Part shown: piece by piece, positions 1-8,110 of the stretch
Numbering within the stretch: the first letter of the stretch is position 1
How the letters are laid out: each line of letters opens with the position of its first letter
From: Nemertoderma westbladi
Taxonomy: Eukaryota; Xenacoelomorpha; Nemertodermatida; Nemertodermatidae
Length of the DNA: 26,994 bases
Assembly: GCA_032718475.1 (NCBI GenBank)
Contig: JAUCBJ010007006.1
Span: forward strand, 1-26,994
Direction of reading: 5' to 3'
Made by a program: the position numbers and the translations under genes
Notes under the pieces: model-generated
Database searches by the model: none
Seen by the model: only the letters and a program-made list of their open reading frames with translations
Told to the model about the DNA's origin: nothing

Positions 1-827
1 GCTGCTGCCGCTGCTAATTTTCTTTCTGCCTCTGCCTCTGCTGCCTTTTTTGCTGCCTCTGCCTCTGTCGCTGCCGCTGCTATCTTTCTTGCTGCCTCTG
101 CCTCTGCCACTGCTACTGCCTTTCGATCTTCTATTCGTTTTTTCTGGACTTGTGTTTCCTGGGCTCTAGCGATGCGTCTTTCCTCATCAAATTTAGCTTG
201 ATCTTCAGCTAACATCTCAGCATCAAGGTTGTCCAACACACGCTTAGCCCCTGCACTATTAGGTGTAAATCCATGCAACCGTCTTCTCAACTCCTCGTCT
301 CCTATGAATCGCTGATAATCTGACAGATAGATATCGATTGCATCTCTAGTTCGCGGCTTCTCTGTAGATGTTAATTCGCTTTCCACTTCGCTTTCCACTT
401 CGCTTTCCACTTGGGAAGAAGGGGCGTCGGTTGATTCTTCAAAGGTTGGCCGCTCATCGCAAACCGTATCCGCAATTTTCGCCCCGCGTTCGGGCGTCCG
501 CTCAACAGTCTCCGAACTACTGGAGCTATCTGGTCGCTGGGGACTAGGTTCTCGATCAGGATGTTGCTGCGATAGGACAGCTTCCTCTAGGTTCCGTTTT
601 ACCTGGGCCCGAGTGCCTATGATAGACCTATGGTGGATTAGCCTAGGGTCTGATACTACTACTGTAGGGCTAGGGATGACCTTGCTTACAGTAGGAGGGG
701 ACTTGGACTTCGGTCTCAGACGTTCTATACTCTTAGCTGAGTCCCAGATCTTTTTAAGACCCTGTCTAACACTCGTTCTAGCACTTTCTAAGAAACTATC
801 TGACAGTGATTGGGTTTGTTCAGCCAT
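1..827 (-). CDS. Partial gag-like / coiled-coil protein, open at the window edge
   Basis: I do not recognise this protein. The minus strand has an ATG at 827-825 in a strong Kozak context (A at -3, G at +4), and 275 codons follow without a stop before the window ends, so the C-terminus is missing. The first ~90 residues are mixed and Ser/Thr-rich, with a basic stretch. A triplicated VESE motif lies near residues 142-153. A globular-looking segment follows (around ~165-200, with IDIYLSDYQRFIGDEELRRR), then a long charged helix rich in Ala, Glu, Arg and Lys that becomes low-complexity AEAEAA/KKAA repeats, probably a coiled coil. The lack of visible introns, the coiled coil and the repeat-rich flanks suggest a retrotransposon gag-type ORF1. 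A host coiled-coil gene is equally possible. I saw no zinc knuckle, protease or reverse transcriptase, which would lie outside the window. Confidence 0.6.
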   Translation of the reverse strand, partial: MAEQTQSLSDSFLESARTSVRQGLKKIWDSAKSIERLRPKSKSPPTVSKVIPSPTVVVSDPRLIHHRSIIGTRAQVKRNLEEAVLSQQHPDREPSPQRPDSSSSSETVERTPERGAKIADTVCDERPTFEESTDAPSSQVESEVESEVESELTSTEKPRTRDAIDIYLSDYQRFIGDEELRRRLHGFTPNSAGAKRVLDNLDAEMLAEDQAKFDEERRIARAQETQVQKKRIEDRKAVAVAEAEAARKIAAAATEAEAAKKAAEAEAERKLAAAA

Positions 828-2160
828 GTTTGATTGTACAGTTGAATGCCTACTGCTATAGTTACAGTTAAAGCAAGTCTAGTAATTCAGTAAGACTGTT
901 GGCCTAGTACCGGTAATTAATTGCAATATATTAGAATACCGGTATACACTTATAGTATATATAAGTATAACAGACTAGGTTTGTCACAGAGTACCGGTAT
1001 ATAATTTTAGCACAAATATATATAAATATATAATAGGCCTATCGTAAATACCGGTATACAGCTGACACTTATAGTATATATAAGTATAATTATTACTAGA
1101 ATTAATTAAAGAATACCGGTATGGTTTCAGTTCAAATTTATAGAAATAAATATAATAAACCTATTAGAAATACCGGTATATCAATTATTTAGGATAATTG
1201 AATTTCTGAAATTATAAGTTACTTAGTTACTTGAGTTTACTTTGTTACCGTTATGCAAGCAGTAGTCCAACTGATATTGTGACCTACTTGTTGTATGGCA
1301 GGCCTACTGATTTATAAATCTTTGGAGTTGATTTATAATATATATATATACCCTGATAAGGGATTTCGTTACAAGATTGAAATAGGTGTTACTATTTCCG
1401 GCAAAATACCACTACACAGAAGCTAAGCGCTTTCAGTGAAGTACTACTTATGGGACACTAAACAGAATAATTCTACTGGCCTACGTTACTTATTTACTAG
1501 TTACTTACTATTGATGAGATTACAATCTCTAATAAACACACAAAACGTTACGTACAGAAATTTTTTAGGGCAATTTTACAGGGAAACTACTAACCAGTTT
1601 AACAAAGGGTTAGATCTTCTGGCTATTACAACGAACAGGATACTACGGTATTTGAAAATAATAAGTAGAAGTAAATACTGCGTTGTCTAGATAGGAAAGT
1701 ACCACCGCCTGACGACCTACAGCCGTATCGCTATAGGTACAACGTTATGTATCTACGGAGTGTTCCTACCTAGAAGTTAATTACCGCCGTCTACCAGAAC
1801 GAGCGTGCCTATTAACCACTTTACAACACAATAATGCCTACACTAATTACTTTCGGAAAGCACTGTACACTAAACCCTAAATTAGGTACAGGTACTTGTA
1901 AAAACAGATAACCAGTAGTTAAATATACTTGAACAGTTAAAAGAACCACAGCATCTGCTGGAGTGACCGGGGCACTGAGTCACCAGTCTTTACCTACGCC
2001 AAGCAGCCCGTGTAGTACTGGGGTTAATTTAACTATAACGGTATGTATAACAAACACAATTACTGTAGGAATAAACTTGGGGACATGAATGTTGCGAGTA
2101 ATCGCATAAACTCTGAATAATAAATATTACGCTACCCGTACAGAATACTCAAATAAAATA
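828..2160. other. Non-coding AT-rich leader region
   Basis: This lies upstream of the minus-strand gag-like ORF. I see no supportable gene. A frame at 1436-1690 (plus) starts with GTG, has no recognisable domain and is probably chance. The stretch holds the tandem repeat at 938-1171, a short TA run near 1337-1350 and several ACCGGT and AGGCCT palindromes. If the left-edge ORF is a retroelement gag, its 5' untranslated region or LTR should lie here, but I could not find paired LTR ends or a tRNA primer site. Confidence 0.5.
938..1171. repeat. Two-copy AT-rich tandem repeat with a perfect hairpin
   Basis: Two units (938-1049, 112 bp; 1050-1171, 122 bp) each begin with ACCGGTATACA and have a second ACCGGTAT about 50-65 bp in. 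A third ACCGGTAT starts at 1172. Each unit carries ACTTATA-GTATA-TATAAGT, a perfect 7 bp inverted repeat with a 5-nt spacer, at 948-966 and 1067-1085. The second halves of the units have diverged more than the hairpin portion. Confidence 0.75.
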
Positions 2161-2164
2161 CAAA

Positions 2165-2690
2165 CCGGATGCTGACAAACTACCATTAAGCCTAAATAAA
2201 CCACAGGATGTGCAGATTCCGAAACTTGTTAGTGAGTATGCGTGCTAATAAGGTAGCGCGACTTATTCTTTATAGGGGTTGACCTTACAACTTACGAGTT
2301 GCCCAACTTACTAACTGGCACCTATCAGACTCTCTACACACGCGGCAATCTCTTCAGACCCAACAACAGCTAGGCAACAATCCAGCCTACAAAATATCTA
2401 AATAATACTATTACGGTATCTGAACGGACTATACAGACAGTACAGTATAAACGCTGACGGACTACTATCAAGCCTAAATAACCACAGTATATGCAGATTC
2501 CGAAACTTGTTAGTGAGTATGCGTGCTAATAAGGTAGCGCGGCTTATTCTTTATAGGGGTTGACCTTACAACTTACGAGTTGCCCCAACTTACTAACTGG
2601 CACCTATCAGACTCTCTACACACGCTGTAATCTTCAAGCCTAACAACAGTCAGACAACAGTCCAGCCTACAATGATCTGAACAATCTGAG
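2165..2690. repeat. 281 bp tandem duplication
   Basis: Two copies lie head to tail. The shared word gcagattccgaaacttg begins at 2212 and again at 2493, a period of 281 bp. The best-conserved core is about 140 bp (2212-2345 against 2493-2625) and is nearly identical apart from single-base changes and one added C. The flanks have diverged more. No coding frame is evident in either copy. Confidence 0.85.
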
Positions 2691-3789
2691 CAGACTTACA
2701 CGTCTTCAGCTCAATATTAACTTACTAGGAAATAAAACTGACAGAAATAAGTAAACTGTACAGAAGAATGAGGGGTGATCAATCCCTAATCCCCTAGCAG
2801 CCTACAATATACACTATATCACAATCGAAATAATACTAATGTACTTGTACAGCAGTACCGGTTATGACAGTTAGGCCTACTGACCTACTGGTACCGGTTC
2901 TGATTTACCGGTACTTTTCAATCTTATTGCTTACCGCAAATAAGATCGATAGCTATTATTGTACGCGCTTTTATAGACCTTCAGCAGTTTAACCTGCCGA
3001 AATTTATATGTCTTTATTGATAAACTGCCTTTTATAAGATGACAAGATTTAATACAAAACAAACCAAAACATTAGCCGAAGCCAGTCCATGCGCGTCCAA
3101 ATGACCCGTTTATAACACCGGGAGACTGGATTCGTGGGCTTAAATTTATTTGCGGTCAAGCCTACTGTATTATTCGATTGATTACTAATATATAATCTCT
3201 GACAAATATTATTCACTTTCGGGAAATATTAGCAGTTCCTTTTAGGACGTGGCGCTCTACCTATGTAAACAGAGTTCTGACTGATACTACACACAACGAT
3301 ATGGCTTAAATTTCAAGCATAGGGCGCATTCTTTAGGAATGCTTTATTATCAGATCCAATCACTTTACAATCACGCACGCTACCGGTAACGCACAACACT
3401 GCTCACTGATATGCCGACAGTTACTGACTTTGATCAGGTATAAAGAGATATGCACTGGACTCAGGTAGTGTCTGTCAAACAACATTAGATTCACTACAAA
3501 CACAATAATAAAGTCGCAATTGTTGTACATAACCTTTCTCTCTAACCTGTAGTGTATCAAAGATATTGGGAAAATGTGGGTTGATTATTGATATTCTTCA
3601 ACTAATAACATCCAATTATACTGATACAAAATTACAAACAGTAAAAGCAGTATGACGGTAGGTTAAGATATAATTAGATTGCATTGAATTAAGATCGATA
3701 TAAAGTGATATGAATCGAGTTGATTTGTTAATAGCGATAATAGCTATGCTTTCTATAATTTAGCCTACTAATGTTCTTACAAAAGGGCA
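2691..3789. other. Intergenic AT-rich DNA, nothing identified
   Basis: I find no gene or mobile-element signature here. There are four ACCGGT palindromes (near 2857, 2892, 2909 and 3382). The minus-strand frame at 3360-3560 has no recognisable domain. Confidence 0.4.
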
Positions 3790-4059
3790 GAAACATTGCG
3801 TCATTCCAGCCGATCTTCAGGCAGTATGGAACGACATAAACACTGAGTTTGGGAGCTGCTGTAGGTATCTCTTCAAGGAAAACGCAAATCGCCCTGATTG
3901 GTTGTTAGACCAAAACAAAGGAACCAGGAGTCCAATGAGAGCTCCCTCCACGTCATCATCCAGCTGGGAGATGTCGTAATCAGAATCCTTCCCTTGACAT
4001 AGTGACAGTGAAATGCCGCATTGCGGGGTTTTGTACCCTGCTACGTCCGCATAAAGCAC
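3790..4059. other. Stretch open on both strands, coding status unclear
   Basis: This is more GC-balanced than its surroundings and open in opposite frames. The plus frame (about 3788-3979) contains ADLQAVWNDINTEFG and ends in TAA. The minus frame (3817-4059) contains KDSDYDISQLDDDVEGAL but begins at GTG rather than ATG. Either could be a remnant exon or transposon fragment. I recognise neither product and see no clear splice sites. Confidence 0.25.
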
Positions 4060-4259
4060 ACATTCAGAAGAATCTATTTTATGTCCGTTAAAAACACTTA
4101 TACAGCACCCCGAGGGCTAGGGGATCCAATTATATCTGTAAACGCTTTTACAGCAGGTTTCAGAGTATTTCAGCGTATGGGGGGAAAACTGGATCGCGGG
4201 GCGAAGGACCAGTTGCATCCCACAGAAGCTTTTACAGATTTCGACCAAGTAGATCAACA

Positions 4260-5393
4260 ATAGCTCAGATACTTGCACTACGGAGACTAATTGAAGGAAT
4301 TAAGTCAGAGAATCTCAAGACTTCAAGAAGGTATTCGATTCCATCCATAGAGGTAAAATGCTTGAAATCCTAAGAGCTTATGGAATACCAGAAGTAATTG
4401 TTGCTGGCATTGGATTGTTATATTGTGACACAGAAGCGCAGGTACTCTCACCAGATGGTGAAACTGGGTTTTTCTCAATCCTGGCTGGCGTACTGCCACA
4501 CATTAGCACCATTACTATTTGTAATTAATTGTGCTGGATTACGCAACGAGGACGGCCACAAAGGGTGAAGATCTGGGATTCACACTTCAAGAACGCAGAA
4601 GTAGTAGATATCCGGCAACTACAGCCACAGACACCGACTTTGCGGATGACATCGCCCTGCTCTCTAACACGCCAGCAGATGCACAGCTTCTACTAAATAA
4701 AGTGGAGAGGGTTGCGAAGGAGGTTGGATTGCATATAAATGCTCCCAATACCGAATTCATGACTTTAATGTTGATGGAAACTTGACAACCATTGATAATA
4801 ATCAACTAAGGAAGGTCGACGACTTCCAGTACCTTGGATCATGGATAGAGAGTAGCAAAAAGGACATAGAAGTTAGGAAAGCAACGGCTTGGGCAGCTCT
4901 ATCAAAAATGGATAACATCTGGAAATCAGATCTCTCCAGGCAACTGAAGACGACATTCTTTCGAGACACACAGTGGAAAGTGTATTTTTATACGGGGGTG
5001 AGACCTGGACACTGACTAAATCACTTGAACAACGAATTGATGGTTGCTACACAAGACTACTAAGGGCAGCCCTAAACATCAGCTGGAGACAACACATGAC
5101 AAACGCCGAGCTTTATGGTACAATACCACCTGTATCAACCACCCTCTGTGAACGCAGATTAAGATTCAGTGGGCACTGCTGGCGAAGTAAAGACGAGGTC
5201 ATACCAGATCTACTTCTCTGGCAACCAACTCATGGAAAGCGTAGTCGTGGACGACCAGCCATAACATATATAGATCAACTTGAAAGGGATACTGAACTTG
5301 GGAGAAACGAAATTACGACAACTATGGAGAATCGGGAAGCCTGGAAGGATCTCATTTCCACTGTCCGAGTTCGCTCGACCTAGTAGTAGTAGT
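4260..5393 (+). mobile_element. Decayed non-LTR retrotransposon (LINE family A), reverse transcriptase to 3' end
   Basis: This is a LINE pol remnant. It carries the RT palm start (KVFDSIHRGKMLEI at ~4327), the catalytic box in DTDFADDIALLS (~4630-4665), the region DDFQYLGSWI (~4818-4847), LYGGETWTLTKSLEQ (~4985) and a C-terminal connection domain ending near 5380. The order matches RT palm, thumb and C-terminal parts of LINE ORF2. It is a pseudogene: there are frameshifts near 4320, 4510-4560, 4775 and 4973, and the endonuclease and RT N-terminus are missing. The final frame stops at TAG (5381-5383), the first unit of a terminal (TAG)n run at 5381-5393 that resembles the simple-repeat tails of several LINE clades. 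I have not assigned the clade. Confidence 0.9.
5381..5393 (+). repeat. (TAG)n tail of LINE A
   Basis: Four TAG units lie at the 3' end of LINE A, and the first is the stop codon of the element's last frame. The same trinucleotide ends LINE C, on the other strand at 25222-25241. Confidence 0.8.
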
Positions 5394-5924
5394 ACCACCT
5401 ATTGTTTACGTGGTAACCAATGACGCCGTAACTTTACAACATAATAATACACCAATACAATACTAAATGAAGAGGGCCTTGAGGCCAATACAATACTGTA
5501 ATGTCCTCTAAGTACTAAATAACAACTGGTTGTTAATACTAACTGCGTTGAGTAATGTTACTATTTAGGAATAAAGTAAATATACCGCTGAAGACCACAG
5601 TGATGGGTGGAATTGCCGTACGATAAACAACCCACCCCCTCATTTTAAAACTATATCCACGTGATGAATGACCCTTCCTAATAAGAAGATTAACGTAATA
5701 TTTAATATGAATACGCGACGAACAACGTAGTTTCAGTCAATTCAAACCCTACAAAATAAAATCTCGTATGAAATTTGACCACTGCAGTTTCAGAAACTAT
5801 GGTAAGCACTTTGCATCTGCTCGAACTTCTTATTTGACCAAGATGATCCAATAACTGTTATACTGCAACTGTTACAATAACTTTGGCCAAGAACTTTAGA
5901 ATGGATACTGGCCTAACTTTAATA
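5394..5924. other. Intergenic, nothing identified
   Basis: This AT-rich spacer separates two LINE copies. I see no ORF, repeat pair or RNA gene. Confidence 0.4.
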
Positions 5925-6410
5925 CATACGTTCAGCATATTTGTGTTATGGGATTCCTGATGAAATTATTCCAGCAATAGGATAAATATACCATGGTACG
6001 ACCACATTTGTGTCTGTCTACCATTGATAGTGATCCATTCTAAGTTTTATAAGGAGTCATCCAATGTGACTCACTTACAACATTATTATACATTATTGCG
6101 GTTGACTATATGCTATGCATGTCCATAGATCTTCATGATGAAGATGGGGTTGATTTTAACACCTCCTCACCTACTGGCTCCAGAAGTAGGAGAAATCCTG
6201 CCAAGCACCTAACTGATGACACTTTGCTGTTGACTCATGAATACTCTCAGAATCACTAGAGGGAGCCCAACGGCTCATCAGCTTTTAGAATAGCTTATTA
6301 AGCTGCTAATAGTGTTGGTCTTTTTTAACTCAAATAACACAACAATTTTAGATGGTTAACTTCGAAAGTCCCCATCAAATGTCTGGTCGCTTGATCATAT
6401 AAGCTCTACG

Positions 6411-6880
6411 CCGCAGGGTTTTTTTTTACAAAATGTCCGCTGTGAAAAATTTCTAAACGGCGAGGGAAAAATTTAGAAAATCTCTAATTTATTTAGAAAA
6501 CCAAAATAACACCGAATAACACAGTCGATGTCGATCTACTTAGAAATAAACAATACCACGAGAAATGAGTGAGTTTATTCGATATTATAGAAGTTGGTAC
6601 AAATGAAGCTGATGGAGATGAATCAGAATTAGAGGATCAAGTATTCGATTCTCGTGAATGAACAAGGAACAAACAACATTAATAATAAATTAAAATGGTT
6701 TTAATCTTAAATTTTGATTTACAGGTGTTTTTATTTCAAACGCTGTAGTAAAGTTTATATTTTTCAATTCGTTGTTTGCAATATTTAATTTTAGAAATAT
6801 TTCTAAACAAGTTGAAAAAATTTAGAAATCACTATTTTTATTTATAAATTTCACTAACATATTTAGAAAAAAAAACCCTG
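6411..6880. mobile_element. Non-autonomous hAT-like DNA transposon inside LINE B
   Basis: The ends form the terminal inverted repeats CAGGGTTTTTTTTT (from 6414) and AAAAAAAAACCCTG (to 6880). The 8 bp word gctctacg lies just left (6403-6410) and recurs at 6880-6887, a likely target-site duplication, although its last copy overlaps the final G of the element. Motifs related to TTTCTAAA / TTTAGAAA recur near both ends, as in hAT subterminal repeats. CAGGG ends with an 8 bp duplication are typical of the hAT superfamily. About 470 bp is too short for a transposase. A short frame near 6610-6660 (EADGDESELEDQVFDSRE) may be a remnant of one. Confidence 0.75.
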
Positions 6881-6900
6881 CTCTACGGATGGTATGCTTA

Positions 6901-7174
6901 AAGTATTCGGCCGCTAGGCCAGGGATTACGCACAAAGTCTGACGACTTATTTCCAGTGCGGTCCCCCCAGAACTTTACTCCCCAGAGGTAACTCCAGTAC
7001 TCATTTAGCTACCACTTAAGGATGCAAGGCAGAGATGCGCCCTGGCTGGTCCCTTTAAAGCATTCGTGCCGAAACGAAAACTGCCCTGGCCCATGTGAGG
7101 ATCGAACCCACGACCTACAGGAGATGTGAATTCAATGCAAGCACTACACCAAGGTGGAACCTTGGTTAACCAAG
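6901..7174 (-). mobile_element. tRNA-derived SINE inside LINE B
   Basis: The minus strand contains a polymerase III type 2 promoter. An A-box-like TGGTGTAGTGCTTG lies at 7151-7138 and a perfect B box GGTTCGATCC at 7108-7099, about 30 nt apart as in tRNA genes. The flanking arms do not fold into a full tRNA cloverleaf, and about 190 nt of unrelated body follows (7098 to 6901), so this is a SINE and not a tRNA gene. The insert interrupts LINE B between the words tatgctt and cttgatcat. A short repeat of GCTT at the junctions could be a target duplication. There is no clear poly(A) tail. Confidence 0.75.
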
Positions 7175-7690
7175 CTTGATCATATACATGACTTCTGCTA
7201 CCTGGAATCATGGATACGGAGGTCAAATAAGGACCTTCGAATAAGTAAGGGAAAGGCATGAGCAGCCATGAATGGGGTTTCCAGGATTTGGAAGTCACAC
7301 AGAATTAATCGGAAACTTAAGGCCAGATTATTTAGAGCAGCAGTAGTTCCAGTACTCCTCTATGGGAGTCCATGCTGGGCTCATACTGATGCAGGGACAC
7401 AAAATCTCTGGAAGTCACATTCACAAGAATGCTACGCCGGGTTCACTGTGTCAAGGAAAATGCACACATCTCCATCTCCAAGAAGTGAACGATTTTGGAC
7501 CCCCCCCCCCCCCCCCAACCTTGACACTAGAACAAAGCCGCCTCCACTTCGCAGGACATTGCTTTCGCCGTGAGGACCAACCAGTGCATAATCGTGCGCT
7601 TTGGCAGCCTCATGGAGTGAATAAGCATGTTGGCCAAACCATGACATTCTCCAGATGCCTCTTAAAGGATTCTCACTTGAGTTCGAATAG

Positions 7691-8104
7691 CGTATAATAA
7701 TGCCGATTCATTGATAAGATATCCATATTGGTCCTGTGGAATTAGCGCGCGGTGAAAAATAGCTCTCGAGTGTTTGCAATTGAAGAAATAATTTTACAAA
7801 GACAGATATTAAAGCAATACCACGGTATTTATACGGGTTAACGTTGAAAATAAATAAGATATAATATTATTATTCTACGGTTCATAATTTTTACGTTAAG
7901 TTGATCACAAGCGTTTACAAAAAAAGTGATAAAATATAATAATGGATAATAGACTGCATAGTATAGTATATAATAATAATAATAATATGTGTGTATCTTA
8001 TAAAACGTATTCTATTTCACCTATGGTATAATATTGCTCACCTTATTGGTGATAGTTAAGTACAGTAGTTCTACAAAAACGTCCCTAATAAATAAACAAT
8101 GTCC
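7691..8104. other. AT-rich 3' flank of ECT2
   Basis: This is downstream of ECT2 on the minus strand. It has several AT-rich runs, including (AAT)n near 7970-7985, but no gene. Additional poly(A) signals may lie here, but I saw no decisive one. Confidence 0.4.
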
Positions 8105-8110
8105 TTTATT
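8105..8110 (-). promoter_or_regulatory. AATAAA overlapping the ECT2 stop codon
   Basis: The minus strand reads GCG TAA TAAAGG, so AATAAA (8110-8105) starts inside the TAA stop (8111-8109). It may be a real cleavage signal giving an almost absent 3'UTR, or chance in AT-rich DNA. Confidence 0.3.

Larger units (their letters stand above)
5925..7690 (+). mobile_element. Decayed LINE family B copy, split by two later insertions
   Basis: The sequence is collinear with the better-preserved copy at 25222-26808 (read on the minus strand). Shared parts include the segment encoding YGIPDEII (~5945), the block just before the FADD box (SRSRRNPAKHLTD, ~6180-6215), the segment encoding NFESP (~6360), DFCYLxSWIR (~7185-7215) and INRKLKARLFRAAVVPVLLY (~7303-7362), down to about 7686. 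The catalytic Asp pair is damaged and many stops and frameshifts are present, so it is dead. A hAT-like element (6411-6880) and a SINE (6901-7174) interrupt it, because the LINE sequence resumes exactly across both. A C-run of about 16 nt at 7500-7516 lies inside it. Confidence 0.85.

Noticed and set aside
1436-1690. 84-codon plus-strand ORF
   Set aside because: It starts with GTG, has no domain and lies in non-coding AT-rich sequence. The first real ATG would leave a short peptide.
7075-7165. A functional tRNA gene on the minus strand
   Set aside because: A and B boxes are present, but the acceptor, D and anticodon arms do not pair into a cloverleaf and an unrelated 190 nt body follows. It fits a SINE head better.
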